A stretch of 64,000 bases of DNA from Acidobacteriota bacterium (GTDB lineage: Bacteria > Acidobacteriota > Terriglobia > Terriglobales > Acidobacteriaceae), in NCBI GenBank assembly GCA_003010405.1, contig PJLO01000006.1, positions 124,001 to 188,000 on the forward strand, read 5' to 3'. Position numbers and translations under genes: made by a program. Below the pieces are notes generated by a model. The model did not search any database, was not told where the DNA came from, and saw nothing but the letters and a program-made list of their open reading frames with translations. Of this stretch, positions 34,526-42,829 are shown piece by piece. Positions within the stretch are counted from its first letter, which is position 1; the number at the start of each line of letters is the position of its first letter.

Positions 34526-34782
34526 GGATCGCCCCACTGGAAAATTTCTATTCTTTTCATAATATCTCGACTGAGTGCCCAAAGGTAGAAATCAGTTGCG
34601 TCTGGCGCTTGAGAATCGAATTGGAGGAGTGGAACAAATACAGTTGGATAGCACAATAAATTGTGCATGCCGGCTATAGATTTCCGGGCATCTCCCAAGA
34701 CGTCGCGAGCCAGGGCATTCCCCGCGCTTGGCCCAAGCAGAGTGCAGGGCTAATTTTCCCTCTTCAGCCCTTCCGATTCCAA

Positions 34783-36285
34783 CTACGGAGTGTTTGCGCC
34801 TGCGGGTTCCGCGATAGTTTGAACGCATGGACTCTTCACTTGCGTGGCCGAGACCTCGGGTGGAAGCTGGCTCATCAGCGTATTCACCACGTCGGCGGCT
34901 GAATATGTATCATGCGTTGCGGGCATGAAACGGAGAACGCTGGGCAGGTCGACGCCTGTGGTCACCATGCCGGGTTCCTCGCTGCCGTCGCGTCGTATCT
35001 GCTGCAGACCGATATCGGCCAGAAGGCTATTGCAGAGGCATTTGCGCCCAGTGGTTTCTTCGAGCCGGCCGCCCTTGGCAACATAGATTTCTTCTGGCTC
35101 GGAGGGACAACGGTAGGCAATCGTGCCGCTGTCAGTACGGTAGGCCTCGCGCAAAATGCCAATATCACAAAGACGGGTGCGGCTTCGGTAAACACCCGGC
35201 TCGGAACCCGTTCCTTCAAGTTGCACGTTCTTGAACGGGAACCCAGTGGGGGACGAAAACGGATCGGTGAAGACCGAAGCCTCACCACGCCGGATCTTCT
35301 TCAGCAAGGCGCTCTTGTAGTCCTCACGCAAGGCGGATTCCTCGCAGAAGGCGAAAACGGTACCTACCTGCACGCCTGCCGCGCCTGACTCAAGCGCCTC
35401 CACTACCTTTTCCGGCGTGCCGTAGCTTCCTGCAAGCCAGAACGGCAGTCCGATCTGCCGAATCTTTTCGAGATCGACAAGGTCCCGCTCGCCATAAACG
35501 ACCTCGCCCGTTTCGCTCAAAACCATCTGCCCGCGGGGCGGCGCGTTGTGTCCGCCTGCGGATGAGCCTTCGATGACAAAACCATCCACCTTGCCGTTAG
35601 CCCGGCGCACCATGGTCGCGGCCAGGGTGTTCGAGGAGATGATTGCCAGGAAAAACGGCCTTTCGAGCTTCGGCATCGGTTGGCCAAAAACTTCCTGTGG
35701 ATCGAAGCGCATGAGGCAGTCGTCGCCATCCTTGGCTCCGGTGACGGAGAGCGGATAGCTCGCGGCTTCTCCGGCAGCAAAGGCGTCCAGAACTCCAGGG
35801 ACCTTCAGGGGAATTCCCGCGCCCATCAGGATGTAGCCGACTCCGGCGAGCATCGCTCCATACAGGGAAGCCAGCAGCGGAAGCTGCAGCTTCTCCATGC
35901 AGTTGATTCCAACGGGATTTGTGTGCCCTTCGCGGGCCAAAATTACCTCTACAAAGTTTGATACGACCAGCAACTCGGTGGCTTCCTGCGAGTTTACCCG
36001 CGCCAGCATTGGCAGCAGACGGTAGGGAGTGCCCTTGGGCCGGCCTCCAGCAATGTAGTGTTTTTCCAAGATGCGCTCGGCCATGGCCGGAAAGGGAAAA
36101 AGGGCTAATCCGCGGCGCATGTGACCGCCCGGATCGCCATCCTGTAGACGCCGCACAAGAATCGTGTCGAGTGCCGTGCTGGAAACAACCCCGAGCTGCC
36201 CAGTGAGGGATACCGCTTTTGCCAAACGCCAATCGGAAACGCCCGCGCCCATACCGCCTTGGATAACTACCGGATGCTGGATCAT
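34783..36285 (-). CDS. Nitronate monooxygenase / 2-nitropropane dioxygenase-like FMN enzyme
   Basis: About 500 residues from the ATG at 36285 (a GTG eight codons earlier is also possible). The TIM-barrel FMN motifs are clear: VIQGGMGAGVSDWRLAKAVS at the start, VDGFVIEGSSAGGHNAPPRG with the conserved AGGH histidine, and GAAGVQVGTVFAFCEES near the phosphate site. The protein is longer than typical nitronate monooxygenases by about 120 residues. The extra length is a C-terminal extension with several cysteines (RKCLCNSLLADIG), as in enoyl-reductase-like relatives of the family. Likely an FMN oxidoreductase in the cytosol; substrate unknown. Confidence 0.8.
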   Translation of the reverse strand: MIQHPVVIQGGMGAGVSDWRLAKAVSLTGQLGVVSSTALDTILVRRLQDGDPGGHMRRGLALFPFPAMAERILEKHYIAGGRPKGTPYRLLPMLARVNSQEATELLVVSNFVEVILAREGHTNPVGINCMEKLQLPLLASLYGAMLAGVGYILMGAGIPLKVPGVLDAFAAGEAASYPLSVTGAKDGDDCLMRFDPQEVFGQPMPKLERPFFLAIISSNTLAATMVRRANGKVDGFVIEGSSAGGHNAPPRGQMVLSETGEVVYGERDLVDLEKIRQIGLPFWLAGSYGTPEKVVEALESGAAGVQVGTVFAFCEESALREDYKSALLKKIRRGEASVFTDPFSSPTGFPFKNVQLEGTGSEPGVYRSRTRLCDIGILREAYRTDSGTIAYRCPSEPEEIYVAKGGRLEETTGRKCLCNSLLADIGLQQIRRDGSEEPGMVTTGVDLPSVLRFMPATHDTYSAADVVNTLMSQLPPEVSATQVKSPCVQTIAEPAGANTP

Positions 36286-36386
36286 CCTGCAATTGTCGCA
36301 GGCATTCACACTGGGCTAAGTCATAGTTTTGTATTACCTGACGCCCACCCCTGTGGGAATTTCTCAATCGAGGTTAAACTTACGGG

Positions 36387-38075
36387 TCACTTGGATTTGA
36401 ATTGCTCCTGAGCCTCAGCGCCGCCGGCCTGCTCGAACTCTTTATTTTCGAAGATAGACACGTGAGAGTTGTAGGCTGCCCGCACCAGCCAACTGGGATT
36501 CTTGCCTTGCAAAAGGCTGTTGATGAACGGTGACTCCCGCTGCTCAGGGGCAACGTCATCCGAAATGCCGGGGTAGGTAATCAGATAGCGCGAGTGGAAT
36601 GTGGCCATGGTTCTCCGCACCTCATTCTCATCCCACGTTCCATGACTCATGCGAGGCGACACCAAAGAAATGGTGGGCCGCTTAATGGCGTACGCTGAAG
36701 CCTGTCCGTCCGTAGCCAAAACCACGCTTTCGGCTGGAATGTTTTTCTCCACCCACGCCAGCAGAGTTGTGCCGTCCTGCGTTGGTTCAATGTAGTAGGC
36801 AGCCATCGTAAGATGTTGCGGGCGATAGTCATACATTTGGATTCCGCGAATATTCAGGCCTGTATATGCGATCAACGCGACCGCAGCCAGCACTGCGGCT
36901 GCGCGACGCCTGCGAACGTCGGGATAGGTCGGCCATGCCAAGGCCGCAGTCGCAGTGCCCAGCAGAATCACCACAGGAAGAATCGGCAAAAAGTACCTGG
37001 TGCTGAAGTTATAGATGATCATCGTGGTCATGCCCAGATAGATCATTCCCGCCACGTACGCGCCGACGAGCAACAGTAAGAGCACGACTGTGTCCGACCA
37101 GATCCAGGAGGCGATTTGTTTAGAGTTCGCGCGCAAGAGGAAGAAAAGTGCAACAGCCGAGACCGCCGCAATCATAGCGCTCAGCCCAATGTGGCGCGAA
37201 GGCCCAAGAAGCAAGTGGTAGCCGATGCTCGCTGTATCGTGCAGCACCTTTGCGATGGGAGTATGCACAATCAGGTCATTGCCCCCCCTCCATGTGCCGG
37301 AGATGACTTCATTGCGCATCATGCCAAAGGAGACGATAGCGAAGCAGCCTGCGAGTGAGGAGAGCCAGAGCGCGGTTCGCTCCCGCCGGAACACAATTCG
37401 CCATGCCACATACACAACCAGAGCGGCTATAGCCAGCAGTCCCGCGTAGCGTACGCAATACGACAGCGCGAAAGAGGCCATACCCAGGGGCAAAGCAATT
37501 TCGCGGTTGCCTTCACCCGTCTTCAGGTAATAAATCAGCAACGTGACTCCGCCGAAAAGGAAAAAAATGAAAAGCCCTTCGGAGAGAACACTTGTGGCAT
37601 AGGTGACCACCTCGGTGTTGATCCCCCAGATCAAGACCGCCGCTCGCTGCATGTTGCGGGTTGCGCCCATCAATCCCGAACTCAACCAAAGGAAAGGAAT
37701 GACTGCGGTCATGCCTGCAATGGAGACTAGCAGTCCAGCTTTTTCTGGGCTGATGCTGGTTAACTCGAAGACGCGGATCGCAATGGGGTAACCCGGCGCG
37801 ACCGTGGTTGCGGGTGCCGGAATTCTTTCTTTCGAGCGCTCTGTATCGAATTCGATGATCGAAGTGGCAATCTCGCCATGCGTGCGGAGATTGTAAGCCA
37901 TGCTGAGGTACTGGTAGGAGTCGTTGAACAGTTTCCCTCCCACTCCGCGATCCGCCAGCAGGCAGACAAGCAGCATGGCAAGCGTCCAAAGCCAGACTTC
38001 GTACTGCCCGAGCGCGATTGGCTTAGTTGTGGTTTCAGGTGCAGAGGTACTGATTTCCGGCTGGACATGAGCCAT
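36387..38075 (-). CDS. Multi-spanning membrane glycosyltransferase (GT39/ArnT-like, GT-C fold)
   Basis: A 562-residue protein with roughly ten to twelve membrane helices. A first helix (VWLWTLAMLLVCLLADRGVG) is followed at once by an extracytoplasmic loop with acidic NDSYQYLSMAYNLRTHGEIATS, the position of the catalytic aspartate in GT-C enzymes. Many Leu/Ala/Val-rich helices follow, then a soluble C-terminal domain from about 430. The family transfers sugars from polyprenyl-phosphate donors on the outer face of the inner membrane. The GT2 enzyme next door is of the kind that makes such donors. The acceptor is unknown. Confidence 0.72.
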   Translation of the reverse strand: MAHVQPEISTSAPETTTKPIALGQYEVWLWTLAMLLVCLLADRGVGGKLFNDSYQYLSMAYNLRTHGEIATSIIEFDTERSKERIPAPATTVAPGYPIAIRVFELTSISPEKAGLLVSIAGMTAVIPFLWLSSGLMGATRNMQRAAVLIWGINTEVVTYATSVLSEGLFIFFLFGGVTLLIYYLKTGEGNREIALPLGMASFALSYCVRYAGLLAIAALVVYVAWRIVFRRERTALWLSSLAGCFAIVSFGMMRNEVISGTWRGGNDLIVHTPIAKVLHDTASIGYHLLLGPSRHIGLSAMIAAVSAVALFFLLRANSKQIASWIWSDTVVLLLLLVGAYVAGMIYLGMTTMIIYNFSTRYFLPILPVVILLGTATAALAWPTYPDVRRRRAAAVLAAVALIAYTGLNIRGIQMYDYRPQHLTMAAYYIEPTQDGTTLLAWVEKNIPAESVVLATDGQASAYAIKRPTISLVSPRMSHGTWDENEVRRTMATFHSRYLITYPGISDDVAPEQRESPFINSLLQGKNPSWLVRAAYNSHVSIFENKEFEQAGGAEAQEQFKSK

Positions 38076-38106
38076 CGGTATTCACTCCGTGTTTTCGAGA
38101 AACAAC

Positions 38107-38934
38107 TCAGGCGACGCGATCTCTATCAGAGAGCTTCTCTTCTGCGGTCGACGCACCCTCACTTACGGCTTTGTAATAGCTGTAAAGCTTCCTGCCATGC
38201 GTGCTGAACAGAGCGAGCTTGATGATTCCAAGCTTTTGAAGCGTGAACTGGAACGTGGTAGCGATTACACCCAGCCCATACTTGACGCTGCGCCTGAAAT
38301 TGATCGATGAAGCTTCTTCGAAATACTTGGTTGGGCAGGAGACTTCGCCAATGCGAAAACCGAAGTAGGCGCACTGAGCGAGCATCTGGTTGTCGAATAC
38401 AAAGTCATCGGAGTTTTCAAGCAACGGTAAGGTTGTTAGCACATTCCGGCTGAAAGCACGATATCCGGTGTGATACTCCGAAAGCTTGATGCGCAGGAAC
38501 AGATTTTCAAAAGCCGTAAGAAATCTGTTGGCAACGTATTTGTAGAAAGGCATACCACCGCTAAGCGCACGGCCACCGAGGATCCTTGAGGCGAGGACCA
38601 CGTCATAGACATCGTTTGCAACCATGCTGGCCATGGCTGTTACCAGCAGCGGAGTGTACTGGTAGTCTGGATGCACCATGATGACGACGTCGGCGCCCGC
38701 GGCGATCGCCTCGTGATAGCAGGTCTGCTGATTACGGCCATAACCATAATTGCTGTCGTGAACGTAACAGTGCACCCCTGTTTTTCTGGCAATTTCGACG
38801 GTGCGGTCAGAACTGCAATCGTCAACCAGAATGCGAATGTCGACGAGTTCTGGAAGCTCTCGAACCGTTGCTTCCAGAGTTTTTTCGGCGTTGTAGGCGG
38901 GCATGACGACAGCGATCCGCTTACCGTTGATCAT
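38107..38934 (-). CDS. Family 2 glycosyltransferase (dolichyl-phosphate mannose synthase-like)
   Basis: A 275-residue protein. The GT-A fold shows AVVMPAYNAEKTLEATVREL, the first aspartates in RILVDDCSSDRTVEIA, and the DxD-like VIMVHPDYQYTP. GGRALSGGMPFYKYVANRFL and YHTGYRAFSRNVL match polyprenyl-phosphate sugar synthases. There is a weak hydrophobic end but no large membrane domain. It probably loads a sugar onto a polyprenyl carrier at the cytosolic face. It lies about 30 bases upstream of the GT-C gene on the same strand, so the two form a likely donor-synthase/transferase operon. Confidence 0.85.
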   Translation of the reverse strand: MINGKRIAVVMPAYNAEKTLEATVRELPELVDIRILVDDCSSDRTVEIARKTGVHCYVHDSNYGYGRNQQTCYHEAIAAGADVVIMVHPDYQYTPLLVTAMASMVANDVYDVVLASRILGGRALSGGMPFYKYVANRFLTAFENLFLRIKLSEYHTGYRAFSRNVLTTLPLLENSDDFVFDNQMLAQCAYFGFRIGEVSCPTKYFEEASSINFRRSVKYGLGVIATTFQFTLQKLGIIKLALFSTHGRKLYSYYKAVSEGASTAEEKLSDRDRVA

Positions 38935-39102
38935 CGAAGTCTCCGAAAAATAAATTTACCGCGAGCGAGCTGGTTCAATGCCTCGCCGTGCCTCGGACAC
39001 AAATCCGGCCATCAGATTGAGTGATGCTGGTTCCAAGTACGCGGTTGCCAGAATTGCTCAGAACAGGCACTAGCTGGATGGAGTGATGCTGTGCAGATCG
39101 GA

Positions 39103-39807
39103 CTACTGGTTTGCTTCGAGAAGCGCGGCAAGGCCCTTAGCGTCCCTGATTACAATCTGTCTCGCATCTACTTCGAGAAGTCCTTCTGCCTGCAAGCGCA
39201 TCAGGTTGCGCGAAACTAACTCGCGTACGGTCCCGAGCTGACTGGCTAACTCCTGATGGCTACCGGGCAGGAGGATTTCGATGCCTCGCTCGGTCTTTTT
39301 TCCCTCGTTTTGTGCTAGGCGTACAAGCACAGAGACGAGACGCTGACGAATGGTGGTGAAGGACAGTTCTTCTATGATGCCGACAAGCCGCCGAAGCCTT
39401 TTACCAACGAATGCCAGTACCTTGAGCGCAACTTCGGGATGATCGAGGCAATACGCCTGAAAATCCTCGCGTGAGATGAACGCAATTTCGGTGTCTTCAA
39501 GTGCAACGGCAGACGCTGGGTAAGGACCACCGTCGAAGACCGGGAGTTCGGCTACGGGTTCTCCTGGGCCATTGATGGCCAGAACCTGCTCACGACCGCT
39601 GGCCGATGTTTTGAAGATTCGGACGCGGCCGCGCGAGATGATGTGCAACGCTTTGCAGGTATCGCCTTCATGAAACAGGACCTTGCCTGCGCCAAAAAGT
39701 TTTTTCGTAGTTCGCCCAGCAAGCAACTGGAGTTCCGGCTGAGAGAGGCTGGAAAACAGAGCCGTGTTTTGAAGGACAGTTACTAGGTCGGTTCGTTGAA
39801 CAGTCAC
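39103..39807 (-). CDS. Crp/Fnr-family transcription regulator
   Basis: The GTG at 39807, with GAGGAA upstream, gives 234 residues. The cyclic-nucleotide-binding-like domain spans about 10-130 (LFGAGKVLFHEGDTCKALHIISRGRVRIFK, GEPVAELPVFDGGPYPASAVA), then a dimerisation helix and the winged HTH (GSHQELASQLGTVRELVSRNLMRLQAEGLLEV). The N-terminal cysteines that hold the oxygen-sensing cluster in FNR are absent, so it is more like a Dnr/other subgroup sensor. It is divergent from ric, with a perfect inverted repeat between them. Control of ric and of itself in response to nitrosative or redox stress is a fair inference. Confidence 0.87.
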   Translation of the reverse strand: MTVQRTDLVTVLQNTALFSSLSQPELQLLAGRTTKKLFGAGKVLFHEGDTCKALHIISRGRVRIFKTSASGREQVLAINGPGEPVAELPVFDGGPYPASAVALEDTEIAFISREDFQAYCLDHPEVALKVLAFVGKRLRRLVGIIEELSFTTIRQRLVSVLVRLAQNEGKKTERGIEILLPGSHQELASQLGTVRELVSRNLMRLQAEGLLEVDARQIVIRDAKGLAALLEANQ

Positions 39808-39899
39808 TTGTAAGTTCCTCGCAGATGGCGCCCTCAGGATTTTTAACGGGAACTGGAGAAAATGCCAGTAGCAATGTGCATCCATTCTACTTGCACTCT

Positions 39900-39929
39900 G
39901 ACCAAAGTCTGATTGAAGTGACTTTGGTC
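39900..39929. promoter_or_regulatory. Candidate operator between the Crp/Fnr gene and ric
   Basis: GACCAAAGT and ACTTTGGTC are a perfect 9-bp inverted repeat with a 12-base centre, about 93 bases from the regulator start and 55 bases before the ric start. The dyad is longer than the standard TTGAT-N4-ATCAA box, so the site would be unusual for this family. Confidence 0.5.
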
Positions 39930-39983
39930 GCTGCGGCAGTAATTGCGCCGCTCTATCTTAGGCACAAGTTGAAGGAGATTGAC

Positions 39984-40706
39984 ATGCCTACCGTCACCCA
40001 GACCGTCCGTGAAATCGCGTTGAATCAGCCATCGTCAATTCGAGTGTTTGAAGAGTTCGGAATTGACTACTGTTGCGGAGGTCGGAAACCGCTCGGAGTG
40101 GTTTGCGCAGAGAAGGAGATCGAAATCGACGAAGTTCTTGCCGCGCTTGCATCCGCGGCAGCGCAGACCGTGCCAGTCTCGAAGGATTGGAACAAAGCAT
40201 CGCTGAAAGAGCTAAGCGATCACATCGTGTCGCGCCACCATTCCTATGCCCGGCAGGAACTCCCGCGCCTGCACACGCTTGCGGAAAAGGTTGTGAAGCG
40301 CCATGGTTCAAAACACACGGAGCTACCGGAAATTCAGTCGGCATTGAAATCGCTGGATCAGGAGTTGACGCAGCATCTTGCAAAAGAAGAAATGGTTCTG
40401 TTTCCGTACATCGCTAAAATGGAAGGAGCTCTGGTAGAGGGCAAGCCGAGACCGGAGAGCTGTTTTGGAACCGTCGCGAATCCCGTGGCGATGATGACAA
40501 AGGAACATGATGCAGCCGGAGCGTTGCTCGCGAAAATTCGGGAATTGAGCCACAATTTCACTCTGCCCGAGGACGCCTGCCCGACCTATCACGGGTTCTA
40601 TGACAGCCTCAAGGAGTTCGAGCGGGATCTTCATCAACATATTCATTTGGAGAACAACATTCTGTTTCCAAGAGCGATTGATATGGAAGCCTCGATCGCT
40701 GCGTAG
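39984..40706 (+). CDS. ric: Iron-sulfur cluster repair di-iron protein (Ric/YtfE/ScdA)
   Basis: The ATG at 39984 has AAGGAG in front and gives 240 residues. The N-terminal ScdA domain has the FGIDYCCGG motif. The C-terminal part is a hemerythrin-like four-helix bundle with the expected iron ligands: SDHIVSRHHSYARQELPRL, LTQHLAKEEMVLFPYI, MMTKEHDAAG and FERDLHQHIHLENNILFPRA. Ric repairs Fe-S clusters damaged by nitric oxide or peroxide. A rho-independent terminator follows. The divergent Crp/Fnr regulator and the shared inverted repeat suggest stress-induced expression. Confidence 0.94.
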   Translation: MPTVTQTVREIALNQPSSIRVFEEFGIDYCCGGRKPLGVVCAEKEIEIDEVLAALASAAAQTVPVSKDWNKASLKELSDHIVSRHHSYARQELPRLHTLAEKVVKRHGSKHTELPEIQSALKSLDQELTQHLAKEEMVLFPYIAKMEGALVEGKPRPESCFGTVANPVAMMTKEHDAAGALLAKIRELSHNFTLPEDACPTYHGFYDSLKEFERDLHQHIHLENNILFPRAIDMEASIAA

Positions 40707-40741
40707 TTGTTTTTGTTCCTGAAGTGACCGGCACATTCCAT

Positions 40742-40773
40742 CGGCTCCTGATTCAGCCAGGAGCCGGTTTTTT
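40742..40773 (+). terminator. Rho-independent terminator of ric
   Basis: CGGCTCCTG and CAGGAGCCG form a perfect 9-bp stem with a 7-base loop, followed by GTTTTTT. The convergent DUF2252 gene ends at 40782. Confidence 0.92.
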
Positions 40774-40781
40774 GGAGCAGT

Positions 40782-42143
40782 TCACTTCTTTGCAGCGGCG
40801 GCTTTCGTCTTTGTGGCACGCCTGGATTCGCGAAGGGCCTTCCAGTCTGTCTCTGTCTGATCGGCATAGGCCACAGCGAAATCCACAATTGCTTTGGAGA
40901 AGCTATCGCCGTTGCCGAGGTAGCCAACGATCATCTGCACGTCGCCGGAGCGCGCGTGTCCGCGCGCCAACAGCTCTCCGCAGACCTCCGCGTAGGCTGT
41001 CAGCCCGGGTCCCTTCAGTGCATCTACCGCGATCGTAGCTTTGTGATCGTTCAGCTGCCTGACAAGATAATCGCGATGCGCAATCGTCGTCCACCCGAGG
41101 AAAGGATCGGACACCAGTTGCATTGCGCGTTGTCCCTCGGCAACCAGTCGCCCGTGGTGGGAGTTCTTCGCGACGTGATCCAGATACGGAAGATAGGACG
41201 ATCCCACTTCTTCTTTGATCTGCAGGAAGAGCGGATCTTCCGGGCCGTTGCCTTGCAGATAGATGCAATAGTTGCGTCTTCCCACACTGCCTGTGCCGAC
41301 CACTTTGAAACACACGTCGATTGGCCGGTACTGCGCCAGAATATGTTGCCTCTCCGGCAGCAGGGTTTCGCAGTACTCTTTCATCGCGGCCTCTATCTGT
41401 CTAGCCTGCGATCCGCTGAGTCGCGACAGCACGGGCTTGTCTTCGCGGAAAATGCGTCCGGGGCCATTCTTTGCTGGGACGGTTAGGCTCTCGAGAGCGT
41501 GCATTGGAGTCGCGCGTTCCGCCTTCATCAGTAAGTCCGAGAGCGGGGCGACCTTCATTAAGCGATGCACCTGGAAGCGTGCCACCTCCAGCACCGGCAT
41601 CGATGCAAATGTACGCGCCCATTTTCGGTAACGCTCCAGGAATGCCAGAACAGCATCCCTGGCAAAACCATCCTTCTCTCCCGCTTCTCGACCTGCCAGC
41701 ACCAGGCTCGTTGCCAGACGCTTCAGATCCCATTCGAATGGCGCGCGCGTCGTTTCGTCGAAATCGTTTATGTCGAAAACAAGCCGACCGTCGGGCGCCG
41801 CGTAGGCTCCCAGGTTGCAGACGTGAGCGTCGCCGCAAATCTGATTTACGATCCCGGTGTGAGGCAGCAGCGAGAGATCCGCGGCCATGACTGAAACGGC
41901 TCCGCGAAAGTAGCCAAAGGGCGAGGCGATCATGCGCTCGTACTTCAGCGGAACCAGTGCCGGGACGCGCCCGCGCATGCTTTCTTCAAGCAGGTTCAGC
42001 GGAGTGTGGCGACGCTTCTTCGCGTCCCAGAGACTGTGATCCTGCCGCTTCATTTGTTTGCGCCGCGCCTGCCCCTGCGCGCGCCTATCCTGCGAACTGC
42101 CAATGCTGGAACATGGAAAATTCGCCATAGCAGAGCCGAACAT
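40782..42143 (-). CDS. DUF2252 family protein (kinase-like fold)
   Basis: About 450 residues. Family motifs appear in order: VPLKYERMIASPFGYFRGA, NQICGDAHVCNLGAY, LVFDINDFDETTRAPFEWDLKRLATSL, and late GRRNYCIYLQGNG and LGWTTIAHRDYLVRQL. The GDAH and DFDE segments resemble the catalytic and metal-binding loops of aminoglycoside-phosphotransferase-like folds, but no reaction is established. The upstream start was kept because the text GQARRKQMKRQDHSLWD fits the family N-terminus; an ATG at 42053 would cut into it. The C-terminus is an alanine/lysine-rich tail. Function is unknown. Confidence 0.8.
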   Translation of the reverse strand: MFGSAMANFPCSSIGSSQDRRAQGQARRKQMKRQDHSLWDAKKRRHTPLNLLEESMRGRVPALVPLKYERMIASPFGYFRGAVSVMAADLSLLPHTGIVNQICGDAHVCNLGAYAAPDGRLVFDINDFDETTRAPFEWDLKRLATSLVLAGREAGEKDGFARDAVLAFLERYRKWARTFASMPVLEVARFQVHRLMKVAPLSDLLMKAERATPMHALESLTVPAKNGPGRIFREDKPVLSRLSGSQARQIEAAMKEYCETLLPERQHILAQYRPIDVCFKVVGTGSVGRRNYCIYLQGNGPEDPLFLQIKEEVGSSYLPYLDHVAKNSHHGRLVAEGQRAMQLVSDPFLGWTTIAHRDYLVRQLNDHKATIAVDALKGPGLTAYAEVCGELLARGHARSGDVQMIVGYLGNGDSFSKAIVDFAVAYADQTETDWKALRESRRATKTKAAAAKK

Positions 42144-42172
42144 ACACCCGCATCGATCTGCTTTTCAATTGC

Positions 42173-42201
42173 AAAAAAAATGGCTCCGGTAATGGAGCCA
42201 T
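42173..42201 (-). terminator. Rho-independent terminator of the kdp operon
   Basis: On the minus strand ATGGCTCC and GGAGCCAT enclose a 6-base loop and are followed by a run of eight T. It starts 27 bases past the kdpC stop. Confidence 0.92.
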
Positions 42202-42227
42202 ACAGCGATATCGCTCCAGGACCGAGC

Positions 42228-42815
42228 CTAGCGCGATGCTCTCTTCTGCAATGGGAATTTGGAGTCCAGATCCAAGTTCAACTCGAGGACGTTGACGCGA
42301 GGCTCTCCCAGTAATCCGAGCTGACGACCTTCTGTATGCTGAAGAACTAGCTGCCGCAATTGATCTTCGCTTATGTTGCGTTCCCTGGCTACGCGCGGTA
42401 GCTGGAATTCGGCATTGGCGGGCGTGATGTCCGGATCGAGACCGGAGGCGGAAGTGGTAATGTAATCCACCGGGACTGGCTTTCCGGGATTTTCACTCTG
42501 CGCCGCGGTTACATCCTGTTTAATTCGGTTGATTAGCTTCCGGTTTGTTGGCCCCATGTTGGTGCCACCGGAATTCGCAGCGTCGTATCCGTTTCCCGCG
42601 GCTGATGCGCGAGGGTGAAAATATCCCGCCCCGGTAAAGGGCTGTGCGATGATCCGGGAACCAATCAGCTTTCCATCCTGAGAGATTAACTGGCCGTTAG
42701 CTTTATGGGGAAACAGAACTTGCGCCAGCGCGGTCACGACGAGCGGGTACACGAGCCCGAGCAGAATTGTTGTAACTATGGTCATTAGAATCGCGGTGAT
42801 GATATTGCGTTTCAT
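42228..42815 (-). CDS. kdpC: Potassium-transporting ATPase subunit C
   Basis: A 195-residue protein with one N-terminal membrane helix (IITAILMTIVTTILLGLVYP) and a periplasmic domain. The blocks LVYPLVVTALAQVLFP, ANGQLI, the FHPRAS and NSGGTNMGPTN segments, and DYITTSASGLDPDITPANA are diagnostic. KdpC stabilises the KdpFABC complex that takes up potassium at low external concentration. It is the last gene of the operon, 14 bases after kdpB, and a strong terminator follows. Confidence 0.96.
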   Translation of the reverse strand: MKRNIITAILMTIVTTILLGLVYPLVVTALAQVLFPHKANGQLISQDGKLIGSRIIAQPFTGAGYFHPRASAAGNGYDAANSGGTNMGPTNRKLINRIKQDVTAAQSENPGKPVPVDYITTSASGLDPDITPANAEFQLPRVARERNISEDQLRQLVLQHTEGRQLGLLGEPRVNVLELNLDLDSKFPLQKRASR

Positions 42816-42829
42816 CGTTTGGCCCCGTC

